From positions 1 through 64,000 of the forward strand of contig VXIS01000193.1 in the NCBI GenBank assembly GCA_008704415.1: a stretch of DNA of 64,000 bases, read 5' to 3'. The notes below the pieces were generated by a model. That model saw nothing but the letters and a program-made list of their open reading frames with translations. It made no database searches and was not told the DNA's origin. Source of the DNA: Sphaerosporella brunnea (taxonomy: Eukaryota > Ascomycota > Pezizomycetes > Pezizales > Pyronemataceae). Shown piece after piece: positions 52,405 through 62,329 of this stretch. Positions within the stretch are counted from its first letter, which is position 1. Every line of letters starts with the position of its first letter. A program made the translations under genes and the position numbers.

Positions 52405-53445
52405 ATGCTCGACTTCATGGACCTAATCCAAACCGCCTTCTCCACGGCGACCCACTGGGACCCGGACAACAGCTACAGCGCGCTGAACCTCAGCAGCACC
52501 TCCCTGCTAGACTTCCCCACGCCGCGCGGGCTGCGAATGCACCTCTCCTCCCTCTCCACGCCGCACTTCGCAACCTCCTACACCCTCGGCAGTCTCAACG
52601 TAATCGACGGCAGCCTCAGCTACCTCTACAGCAGCGTCCCGCTCGCTCTCTCGCCGTCATCAACCCTAGATCTCCGACTGCTCTCCCCGGGGTACCGGCA
52701 GCTGCTCCCGCCCTCCCCGCCCACAGCCGCAGAAACCCTCCATGCCGCCACGCTACTGTACGGGCGCATGTTCCTCCCGCGGGGCACGCTCGAGGCACTG
52801 TATCTGCGGCGGCTAAGCCCGGCGCACCAGCTGCGGGCCACAGCCGTCAGCGACGCCAAGCTGCGGCACGGGGGGACGATCCTCTTCACGCTGCAGCACG
52901 ACACGGCAAAGTACAGCAGCGAGTACCTCTACAGCAGCGACGTGTCTCTGCTCGGCTGGCGGGGGCTGTACAACTTCGCCGCGCCCTCCACAGGCGAGGC
53001 CTTGGGCCGTCTTAGCGCCGGCGCGGAGCTGTACTACGGCGTCCTGAATAAGTCTGCCGGCATGTCTACCGGGCTGCGCTACGCGACGCTGCCCTCGCAC
53101 CCCGGCATCCCCCTGACCATGACGCTGACGCTGAATCCGCTGATGGGCCACCTCTCCGCTACCTACGCTGTCAAAGCCGGAAAATCCCTCTCCCTAGCCA
53201 GCAGGTTCGAGTTCAACATGTACTCGTACGAAAGCGATATCGTGATGGGGTGCGAGATGTGGCGGCCGCGCGGGCAGGGCGCGGAGGGGGTGCTGAAAGC
53301 TAGGATCGGCCAGAATGGTGCCGTGGGACTGCTGTGGGAGGGACGAGTCAAGGAGCTGCTGTTTTCGGTGGGCGGGTTGGTCGATTTTAGACGCAGAGAG
53401 GGCCCGGTTAAGGTCCTGGGCGTGGAGGTCGCCTATAGCTCCTAG
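52405..53445 (+). CDS. mdm10: Mitochondrial distribution and morphology protein 10
   Basis: Outer-membrane beta-barrel that anchors the ERMES ER-mitochondria tether and also joins the SAM complex for Tom40 assembly. Intronless, 346 aa. Diagnostic N-terminus MLDFMDLIQTAFSTATHWDP, then TPRGLRMHLSSLSTPHFATSY, LGSLNVIDGSLSYLYSS, a central YGRMFLPRGTLEALYLRR segment, and alternating polar/hydrophobic strands to the end. There is no signal peptide, as expected for a barrel imported from the cytosol. It seems somewhat shorter than many filamentous-fungal relatives, which often carry loop insertions. The next gene on the minus strand is convergent. Confidence 0.95.
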   Translation: MLDFMDLIQTAFSTATHWDPDNSYSALNLSSTSLLDFPTPRGLRMHLSSLSTPHFATSYTLGSLNVIDGSLSYLYSSVPLALSPSSTLDLRLLSPGYRQLLPPSPPTAAETLHAATLLYGRMFLPRGTLEALYLRRLSPAHQLRATAVSDAKLRHGGTILFTLQHDTAKYSSEYLYSSDVSLLGWRGLYNFAAPSTGEALGRLSAGAELYYGVLNKSAGMSTGLRYATLPSHPGIPLTMTLTLNPLMGHLSATYAVKAGKSLSLASRFEFNMYSYESDIVMGCEMWRPRGQGAEGVLKARIGQNGAVGLLWEGRVKELLFSVGGLVDFRRREGPVKVLGVEVAYSS

Positions 53446-53849
53446 ATTTTTTGAGAGGCGTTGGGATATATACCACCGGCGTTTGATTTTTGGGGTTTTG
53501 CATAGCGGTGCGTAGGTAGACAAGTTTTTTTTTTTTTGCTCATGATAGGTAGAGATGGGCCGGATGTAAGGTGTTTGGAGACCATGGAGTATGGCTACGG
53601 TAAGGCCCTTACAATGCAAGTATCCATTTTGCGAAATCGAACTCTGATAGATATCTAAACGCGGTAGCCAGAAAGAAAGAAACGCACAAAACGCAGCTTC
53701 TACTATTTCTACAGATGATGCAAGGGGACAACGCAAAAGCAGCCCGACCCAACCCAACCAAAGTACGAGTTTACAAAAGCGACAAAGGGAAACAATGGGG
53801 AATCGCTTCAACAAAAAAAACAAAACAAACCAAGACATGAAGAAGAAAT
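53446..53849. other. Convergent 3' flanks of MDM10 and carnitine acetyltransferase
   Basis: 404 bp with T- and A-rich tracts; no gene seen. Confidence 0.6.
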
Positions 53850-56039
53850 TTACAGCTTCGCCTTAGGCGCCTCCAACTCCGTCTCCATCATCTTGCGCAT
53901 CTCATTGGCAGCCTCGGCAAGGTAGAACTGCAGCTTGTCGGCGCCGAGCTTCTTGCTGGCGATGTTGAACTGCAGCGCGTTCTCGTTGACCATGTACGCG
54001 ATGCCGAAGCCCTGGTCGATGACCTGGCTCCACCCGTATCCGTTGAAATGCTCCGAGTTCAGCTGCGAGGTGGACAGGAACCAGCTGCTGGAATAGCCGT
54101 AGGTCGGGTCCTTGTACACGGCGGGAAGCTCCTGGCCGGGCTCGAGGAGCTGTTTCAGGCCGAATAGGTGGCGGTCGACTCCCTTTCCGTCGCTGGCGGC
54201 GGTGATGTACTCGACGTGCGACTTGATGGCCTCGCGGAAGAGCGCGATGCAAGTCTTGGTCTAGTGCTGTTAGCTTGTAGGTCAAGAAAGATGGGAGGGG
54301 CACAAACGTCGACAGTGTGGTCCTCCATGGCCTTGCACCAGGCTACACTGGCCTCAGAGACACTGCGGCAGGTCTCGGTGCGGCCGAGTTGGTACTTGCG
54401 AGTGGCGGCGGACTCGTAAGTGGGGCGGTTCTTGCCGTACATCTTGTAGTACGCCAGCTGGATAATCATCTGGACGTAAGCGTCGGGCGAGCACTTGAAC
54501 TTCTTGATCATGCTCTTTCCGTAGCCCAAGAACTGCAGCACGCGCAGGTCGTGCTGGCTAATCAGCTCACGGAAGTGCTGTTGCGCCTCGTCGATCTTGG
54601 TCTGCACCTCGGGCGAGATGGTGAACTTGAGGGCAACAGGCTCCGGCAGGTTGCTGCGGACGTTCTCGGTGTCGAAGGGTATCTTCTTGTGGGCAATCAC
54701 GTTGCACACGTAGTCGTTCAGGCGCAGGGTGGGAGTACCGTCCATCATCGAGTGCTCGCCCATGAAGCCGGCGCTGCCATTCTCATTGACAATGAATTGG
54801 AGCGGCTTGTCGTAGAAGCGGTTCTGGCCGTCGCCGTGCCAGTACTGGTGGGCACGCTCCTCGAGGGTAACGGGGGCAGTGTTGTCCAAGCAGACCACGA
54901 ACGATGCTGACTCGATAGCCTCGAGCGACTTGGCGTTGTCCGGGGAGGCTTCGAGCAGCAGTTTGCGGGCCTAAAACAGTCAATCACACGTTCAAACTCA
55001 ACAAGTGGGGTGGTGAACATCAGTCCAAATATCGCGGTTCTCGCTGGTCAGCGCACCGACAGCAGGCACCTTCTCCGAGTCCGCAAGCTCGTAGACCCGC
55101 TTGAACTGGGCCTCCAGCTCTCCGGTAGTCAACTGCCGTCCATCGACTTCGTGAAGCACCTTGAAGAACTGGTTCTTCCGCACCACGACGATGTGCTTAT
55201 TCGTCTCGTAGTCGTACTTCTTGGGGTAGTCCGCGGGCTTCTCAGGGATGCGGCAGCAGTTGAACATGTACTTATACGAGTCCATGCAGATGGGGGCCTT
55301 GCGCATGTACTCGGGCTCGAGGTTCCCGGTGACGACCTCCTTGCGGAACTCGAGGGCAGCAGTAGAGATAGCTGCCGCGCGCTTTGCGGGGTTCTTTCGG
55401 CGCTTGTCGTCGAAGTAGGAGTAGAAGTAGCTGACGTACGGAACCACTGGGTCCCGGTATCCCAGGTAGGCGGTGAAGTTCCACCACTCCGAAAGCCAGT
55501 TCTTGACCTCCGGGTTCGAGGCGCGTGCGAGCAGCTTCTTCTGCAGCTCCTCACCCACACCACCGGGCTTGATGAACTCCTCCACGGCCGCCTTGGTGTT
55601 CTCGTATTCCTTCGGCGTAACGATCGGGTGCACCGACTTCAGATAGCGCTCGGCGGTCTCTTGCAGCGTGGGAACAGGTAGCCGCGGGAGCGACTCCTGG
55701 AAGCGCAGCATGCGGCCTTTGCTGAGGTCTTCCACATAGCCTTTACCGCGTTCGTCAGCGCAAAATTCGCACGTGCACAACGGAAATCAGACAAGACATA
55801 CCGGGAATGGAGGAGCTTGCGCGCGTTGCAGGTGCCATCTTCAAATTCAAAATCTTGGGTGAAAGTCAACAAAACAACGCTCTTTTTTTGTTTTTTGTTT
55901 TTCTGGAACAACAGCAGTTGAGAGAGCTCAAAGAAAATAATTTTGCGCGTACCTGAGACGAGGCGACAGGGCGGCGAAGAGAGGCCGAGGTAACGGACCT
56001 AAAAGCGGATGTGCCTCGGCAAAACACGTTCGACAGCAT
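53850..56039 (-). CDS. Carnitine O-acetyltransferase, dual mitochondrial/peroxisomal
   Basis: Transfers acetyl groups between CoA and carnitine so acetyl units can leave peroxisomes and enter mitochondria. The peroxisomal form starts at the ATG 55838: exons 55838-55802, 55740-55019, 54970-54308, 54260-53850, 610 aa, with catalytic His in GEHSMMDG (His326) and a C-terminal AKL, a type-1 peroxisomal signal. An upstream exon 56039-55953 encodes 29 residues rich in Arg/Ser/Ala without acids (starts MLSNVFCRGTSAFRS), a typical mitochondrial presequence. It joins at 55853 in frame over five residues to the internal ATG, giving 644 aa. Alternative start sites would thus target one gene product to two organelles, as described for other fungal carnitine acetyltransferases. 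Two introns have weak donors (GTTTGT, GTTCAC). This is the acuJ/CAT2 family. Confidence 0.93.
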
Positions 56040-56936
56040 CCGTGAGACAGCTCACAAGAGAGAGGGAGAGAGTGGAGGATAGAATGAAGGAGGGGGTTCT
56101 CAGGAAAGCTGTGTCCACAGCAATAAATGATCGGTTGAGCGGAAGCAGGTCGGATCGAGGGAGCAGGTGGCAGAGCAGCTGGCGGGCTGATGGGGGGGGG
56201 GCACGAGGTGGATGCAAAGTGTGGGCGGGAACGGGGGGGCGGTGACGCAGGTTGCAGCAAGGATCCATCTGGGAGCGATCACATGCTGAGACACGGCGAA
56301 TGGATGCAGGTTCATCCTGCAGCTGAACCGCAGGCGACTGGGCCCGCGGGCCGCACACTTTCAGAGATTGTCAGCAAGCCGAGGATTCGCGGTTGTCGCG
56401 GTCGGACGGCGGGCTTTGTCAGCCACAGCTGAAGAGCCCTGGGCGCCACAGTGCGGGGTCTTTGGGGGATTGACCGCCCGCTTGTCCCCCACGTTCTGCT
56501 CCGTGTGTATCATCGGAGTAAGCGGCCTTTTGGCTGGAGCCTACCAGACATAGCTGGACTGCTCGCAAACACATCGTCCATAGTAGAAGAAGCTAGATAG
56601 CGCTGTGCTCGCGCTAATTGCGGTACTCTATTCATGGTCATCATAAGTTGGCCCGGCTGGCAACTCAGTAGATACAACACTGCCACATTAATATTTGCTG
56701 ACGAAGCAGCATTTCGTTATCGACATGTCGACAACATCATCCCCTAGCAAAAAAAATCGTACGGACAACGGGATATGTTCCCATTCTGCATCCTCATCTC
56801 GCCAAACAATTCCCAAGCAGAGACATGTCCAACGCCGTTGCACCGAGAGATGGTGTACTCTAGGAAGTTGCCCTCCAAGAAGCCTCGTCCTGACCACCGG
56901 TGAAGACTTCCAGCGATGATATTTCCCTTTTCGCAG
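56040..56936. other. Upstream region of carnitine acetyltransferase and decayed DNA
   Basis: GC-rich part (56040-56450) is probably promoter. A lone hAT-like end (GGCTGGCAACTCAGTAGATACAACACTG pattern, 56654-56682) resembles the right end of the degenerate element at 45593-46094. From about 56846 the sequence is shared with 60270-60464. Confidence 0.45.
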
Positions 56937-57012
56937 GCCACTATCTACGGGTGAAAACCGGCTGGTCACGGTGAGAAAAAACCACTCAAGATTCACAAAA
57001 CCTCTAACTAGC
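56846..57012. repeat. Diverged duplication, copy 1
   Basis: About 165 bp that matches 60270-60464 in the same orientation (shared blocks include GAGAGATGGTGT, TTGCCCTCCAAG, TGATATTTCCCTT, ACGGGTGA, CACTCAAGATTC and CAAAACCTCTAA). It covers the 5' part of the pseudogene that follows. Confidence 0.7.
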
Positions 57013-58911
57013 GAGGGCAAAGAATCGGTTCGAAACTGTCGTTAGTGCGCTGAACGATGCTGTTGCCAACTTCAAGGTATGTTGTGAAGATGCGACGAGC
57101 AATTCCTTTCTTCGTTCTTGCAGCGGGACCTGAAGTCCCTTGCCAGGGGGATTGGGCTGTGGAAGAGAGAACTGCTTGCGCACTTGACATTGAAAGCTTA
57201 TCTCCTTGCAGGCTACAAAAGCGGCTTTAGAGGGAATCCTCGCTGTGGCTCTGTTTCTTGGAACCATCGGCGTGCTTCTAGCCACAGGAGACGCAGGAGC
57301 TCCGGCTGTCTGGGCAGCAGCTTCGGCTGGCGGTGGAGCCATTGAAGCCGTAAGTGACACCCAAGCATCCAGCCACACTTTCAAAGCTTGTACCAACTCC
57401 AACTCTCCAATCTTCCAGACTGGCAGTGTTACCAGTACAGCCACGAGTACTGCAGAAAGTGCAAACAACCTTAAAGACTTCCTGGAGGCTTTCATCCCTC
57501 TAGTGGAGTAGCTTTCAGCCACGGTAGAATACATAACGAAAATGGTCGACATGGCCAAAGGATTCGAAACAGAAAATACCATTGGTAAGCTTTCAAACGT
57601 CGGTAGTTGAGGCCCTCATTCTAGAAACTCTTGCCAGAAAACGGTCAATCCCCCGAGGTTGGCGATCCAGAGCTCCTCCAGGTCTGACGAGAGCGCTTGC
57701 ACGATCGAATAATTGAGATGTTTGAGACAGTAAGCGTCACACCACGCCACCACGATAACAAGACTGAGCCCAATTGCAGGTGAAGAGCAAAGACATTGAC
57801 GGTGCAGCCGAGTACCGTGAGGCTCTTTTGAAGCTGTGCGGGCTTGGAAAGGCGATCCTGCAATGCCAAATGGCCGTCATCCAGGCAGGAGACGGATACA
57901 CCAGAATGACACTCCAGCTTCAACTTTCACGGAGACAGACAGCCCGACCACGTCAGGCTCTCTCAGCCTTTGGCGACCAAAAAGTTTTTTGGATGCTTTC
58001 AAATCTCAGATGTTTCGAAGCTGCTCCTCATATGAAACTGGGTGTTCATGGACTTTCAGCATTACGTGGCGGCCTACATGTACTTTCCCCAAGCTGGAAC
58101 TCTACCCATCACGTTGTCCTGCACAAAATCTGCTGAAGATTACGCCAGGGACGCAGCTATCCTTCAAGATGCTATTGGCAGGGCAGTTGTGCTCACAAAA
58201 GGGCAGCTAGATACACCCATCCTTTTTCGGACCGGCGGCGATTCGAGTGGCGTATTTCTTCCCACCTGGAGAGAAACCCTGCTGAACGCCCGCAAATTTG
58301 TCTTTACCATCCCCACGGGCGACAAACTGTTCGCCAAGTATCGCCATGTTGGATTGCATCGAGCGAGGTAAGCACAGAGAATGAGGCCGCGTCTTCCAGA
58401 GTTCTAACTCACAATTTGTGCGCTCCCTCTCAGCTTTTACCTGGAATATGCCCCTGGGATCGAACAACCGGAAGTCGTCAGCCTCGACATTTCGATCAAC
58501 CGAAATATTCTCGATATTTCACTGAATCCTCCGCACGAAAAGCAAAGCTAATACCTCATGGATCCGGTCCGCTTCACGTTTGCGTACTTCACGAATGCTC
58601 CGAACACCCCTAAGGTTGACGGCACGTTTGTAGATGAAGGCCGGTACGTTGGATCGTCTCCTCTTACTACTTGGACGGTCACGGTAGAGTAGGAGGAGGA
58701 GGAGGAGAGCATTTCGCATCTGGGGGATATTGCGGGTGCTCGGCTGGAGTTGCAATGCGAATTCCAACCGCACGAAAAAATGAGCAATGTCAGCGTGGTT
58801 GCCTTTGATGGCATGCAGGTACTTGGAACGAGAGTAGTCAGCTATGTAGAAGATGTATGTCAGGCCAATATATTTCGGTTTCCACGAGAAATCCCAGTGC
58901 GGGTTATATAA
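56937..58911 (+). pseudogene. Multi-exon pseudogene of unknown family, four in-frame stops
   Basis: A chain of exon-like open stretches separated by short GT-AG introns (for example 57353-57419 and the one ending at 57779) reads through most of this interval. Coding character is clear: helical N-terminal part with a hydrophobic glycine/alanine-rich segment (ILAVALFLGTIGVLLATG), and a C-terminal part with beta-strand-like alternation. It is broken by in-frame stops TAG 57509-57511, TGA 57685-57687, TAA 58549-58551 and TAG 58691-58693, plus a probable frameshift near 57970-58040 and an inconsistent junction near 57160-57211. Three of the four stops would be CAR glutamine codons before a C-to-T change. 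I do not recognise the family. Confidence 0.65.
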
Positions 58912-59354
58912 TTTTTGGGGACATATATGCTCTATGCACTTGTCGAAATTAATAACGGGACCCAGCTCTATAGACCTACCAAACCACTGAAATTGTAAAA
59001 ACACAATTTCCCCAGTGATAAGAGATTTCCCGTTTTCTTCGAGTGGAAACCGAAACAGGGATTTTCACACGTCATTTTCTGGCGCCCTGGCTATTTTACA
59101 GGTCGATTTCTTCTCCTGCACGCGCCACTTTGCTGGGGCTTTCCCCATTGCAACTAATTTACCACATCGGTTCCTCAAACCCCAAGCGCAACGCCCATAA
59201 TTTGCGCACAATTTGAGTCACCACCCAGGGTCGACGTCCAGCTTCCCAATTTTTTTTTTTTTTAATCATAATTTCCACTGCGCATACCTGAAGAAATGGA
59301 CTGACCACAACTTGAAATTTTTCCACGAATCTGTCACCCCTTGGTTCCATAAAC

Positions 59355-59520
59355 TTATGGTGCCGGAGCGCTCAAGGCCCGGAAGTGGTAGTTCGCAAAA
59401 TAGTTTTTTTTTTTAAACAGCCTTTACCTGGCTGTGATTCGGGGTGAATAAGTACCTTTACTGGCGTTTCAAAACTATAATTCGACGCGAACTACTACTT
59501 CAAGGCTTCCGGAACCATAA
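59355..59520. repeat. Imperfect inverted repeat, possible old MITE
   Basis: Ends TTATGGTGCCGGAGC and the complement of TTATGGTTCCGGAAGC, with partial inner matches (AGTRGTAGTTCGC). No target-site duplication seen. The arms have diverged, so if it is a MITE it is old. Confidence 0.4.
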
Positions 59521-60269
59521 CCCCAAACACAGAAGCAGCGGTATATAGTTCCCCCGTCTTGGGGTAAGGTTTTAGGTCCAAATTCCTGAGAAATCTATCC
59601 CTTTTCTCCGCAAGCCATAGCTCTGAATGTTTGCGAATTCCTGGTCGGTCAGGTGGCTAGTCGGTTGCCAGAGCTTGAGATAGAGCGACGCAAAACTTTG
59701 CCGTACTGTATCTACAACAGGAGACTAGGAAACTGGCCCGGTACAATACTCTGCATGGTCCTACGAGTTCCCGCTTGGGCCTGGAGAATACCTAGCCACT
59801 GAGATTCGGGCATTGAAAGCCGGTGGGCCGACGGCGTCCAATAACGTCGAGAACGAATTCAAAGGCCATGGGGGATGCCGTCTGGCTCAAAGACCACAAG
59901 ACAAACACGGAATGCGCAAAATCTTGTCAACAGAAATTCCGAAAGCAGAATTCCTTGGAGATTTTACGAGTCCCCCTATCATAAAACCCCGAATCCTTTG
60001 CAAGTGGGAAAGCCGCGCATCATCCACAGAGCCCATGATACAAGCTCAGATTGGCAGCTCCCGCCGTGTATCAGTGCTCGATTTTCCCGTGAAGCTCTGC
60101 CCCTGCAGCGGCGTTCTGTGGCGACAATCCCGCTGCTGCTCTGACCGTCTGCATCGGCTTCTGGAAACTCAATCAGCGATTGCCAGCGGAACCTCAGTTT
60201 GCATGGTGGAGGGGCAATGCACCTTTTGAAGCTCATGCAGTTCCGGTATCGAGGTCATCGTCGGCAGGC

Positions 60270-60464
60270 AGAGAGATGGTGTGCTATGTAGTACTTACCC
60301 ATTTGCCCTCCAAGTCTCGTCCTGATCAACGGCAGCCATCTCACAGAGATTTTTGAGTGATAATATTTCCCTTGCATGACCACTGGCACTATATACGGGT
60401 GAGAACCGGCCGGTCACGATTAGAAAAATCCACTCAAGATTCGCAAAACCTCTAAATAGCCACC
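60270..60464. repeat. Diverged duplication, copy 2
   Basis: Matches 56846-57012 in the same orientation, 3.4 kb away, with an insertion of about 25 bp. Similarity ends where the pseudogene's first clear exon begins in copy 1. Confidence 0.7.
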
Positions 60465-61029
60465 GAATCCTCGAGATTCCCAACCGTCCACCACTTACTT
60501 CCTTTGGCCTTCCAGGCTAGAGCCACCGTCCACGTCAAAAGCTCCACCCCAAAATCACCAGCTACGGCCATAGAACACTGAAAACACATCCTCTCTTCTG
60601 TCTGCGACTGTATCCGAGTCCTCGCGCCCGAAAAGAGGCGATTTGCGCCAAAAGCGTCCGCGGCTGATAGTCCCCACAACCACACCTTTACATGATGTCT
60701 GCGCGCATGCGCCGAGTTCCTCGTCCACCAGCACCCGTTCAACTGCCCCCCAGGAAGCAGTATCTTTGCACCATCCACTGCTGAGAGTTATTGGGACTTT
60801 GACAAATGGCTTCACCCGCGCGAAAGTACCGTGTTGGGGCCTAGACATTGCCGCCGCGGTAGTGGCTAAGCAACGGTTGACCTTTCCCGACAGCAAGGCG
60901 GAGAATGGACCTGATCAAAAGGCAAAGTTGAATCAAAAGAAAGATGCGTTGAAAAACTAGATACGCAATTAAGAACAACGATCAACTTTATTGCCTTCCA
61001 TCCAAGATGAACCAGGAACAAGGAGATGC

Positions 61030-61218
61030 CTACTAGAACATCACCGGGTCGTGTGCGATACAGAGATATTCGAACGGATTCGAGAAGTTCACCTCCAGCT
61101 GATTCTCAATAAAGTCGCAAACTTGAAGGTTATTACCGAGCGCTACTATGGAATCCGAAAGCCTGAAATCGAGTGGATTCTTAAGCACTGTCAAGCCTGC
61201 TTGCTTGAACCACAGAAC
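61030..61218 (+). pseudogene. Relic of an integrase H2C2 zinc-binding domain
   Basis: Within an open frame (60991-61398) a segment of about 60 residues has the layout of an integrase zinc-binding module: VHLQLI near the first His, then ERYYGIRKPEIEWILKHCQA with the Cys pair CQAC (third and fourth ligands). The second His expected a few residues after VHLQL is replaced (ILN). No DDE catalytic core follows, and the frame soon loses coding character. It is best read as a fragment of a retrotransposon or integrase-type DNA transposon. Confidence 0.6.
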
Positions 61219-61504
61219 TGCTCTTGTGCCCCTTTGCAAAACCCATCTTATCCCAGCGAACACCCGAACGTATCCAGATCGATTAACCCTAAGACCTTAT
61301 CGGTCACGGCCCGGGTGACAGTGACTCTGAGCTTTCAAGTGTTGACGATTCACCTGTGGGAGTACAGGAGAATCATAGATCTTGGGTGTACGAACTAAAA
61401 TTCTGTCTACCGGGTAGGCTGACCTGCCGAGAATATCAGCCAGTAGGGCGGCAGGCCGGACTGTAGGCTTACAGAATTATCTTCTGGGCATATATAAACC
61501 TTTA

Positions 61505-61705
61505 GGCCGCGTTTGGCACGACCGTTAGCGACCGTTGGGGGTTTTCCAAACGGTCGACCTTTGCGACTGTTAGCCCACACATTTTGCTGAGGAATTGTGA
61601 TGACAGAGATCTTTGCGTGGCAACCGCTCTTTCCCAAACAACTGCTGCCGTTAGCAACCGTTTAAAGCTCGCACTCCTTCGCTAAAGGTCGTCCCAAACG
61701 CGGCC
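61505..61705. mobile_element. PIF/Harbinger-type MITE, 201 bp
   Basis: TIRs of about 30 bp starting GGCCGCGTTTGGCACGACC (right end GGCCGCGTTTGGGACGACC on the other strand). Both sides carry TTA (61502-61504 and 61706-61708), the 3-bp TWA duplication of PIF/Harbinger, whose termini also typically start GGSC-GTTTG. Inner repeats of CCGTTAGCRACCGTT occur. Non-coding. Confidence 0.88.
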
Positions 61706-62329
61706 TTAAAGATCGATCGCCGTTGCTGTAAAGGGCCTAGGGTCCATTTACGGATCACCTCAACATTAACCACGAAAGTCGGGCCGTTATGGGCTTTAAT
61801 CTCAACTAAGTTGCAGTTACGCCCGAAAGGTAGTTTCAAGGCCTGTCGTTGCCGGCGCCTTGCCACTAAGTCAGCTCCCAGCTAAGGTTCACCATTTGCG
61901 CATTGTATCACTGATATCTGTCAGCCGTCTAGTCACCAAAAGAGGGCACTTAGCGAGGATGAAGTGGGATTGAACAGCGGCTGGCTAGAATGGAACGGAA
62001 AGTATCCACACCCGTTTTGAGCCTCGCTACATGAAATTTTTTGAAAAGGATCTAAATGGAAGAAGTCGAACGGAAGTCGAGCCATGTAATTAGGCAATGA
62101 CGTTGGTGTTTGCAACGTCCAGTTGTTTGCTGTCGATTTGAATACGGCCAGCTGGGTGATCAGGTAGTAATTGTGAGAGTAGATTGTCCATTAGACCGCT
62201 ACCACTCATGGTTGAGCATAAAATTAAAAACCGGTACAGTTCTCAAACACCTCAGGCCGCATATCTGCCACAAGTGGGGTAAATTCTCGCCACTAGTCCG
62301 CCGTCCTCATCCCGAATCAACGTATCGAA
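61706..62329. other. Intergenic, 3' side of the mini-exon gene
   Basis: No gene supported. It should contain the 3' end of the minus-strand mini-exon gene if that gene terminates in or after the Glu/Lys block. Confidence 0.4.

Larger units (their letters stand above)
58912..61029. other. Decayed intergenic DNA
   Basis: No supported gene. Contains an imperfect inverted repeat (59355-59520), the second copy of the 56846-57012 duplication, and short open frames without recognisable domains. Confidence 0.5.

Noticed and set aside
57004..57582. 192-codon minus-strand frame
   Set aside because: Antisense to the pseudogene, whose plus-strand exons have splice sites and better coding character.
56937..58911. 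Reassigned TAA/TAG glutamine codons explaining the internal stops
   Set aside because: All other genes in the window end at normal TAA, TAG or TGA codons, and the locus also has a TGA and frame breaks; decay is the simpler reading.
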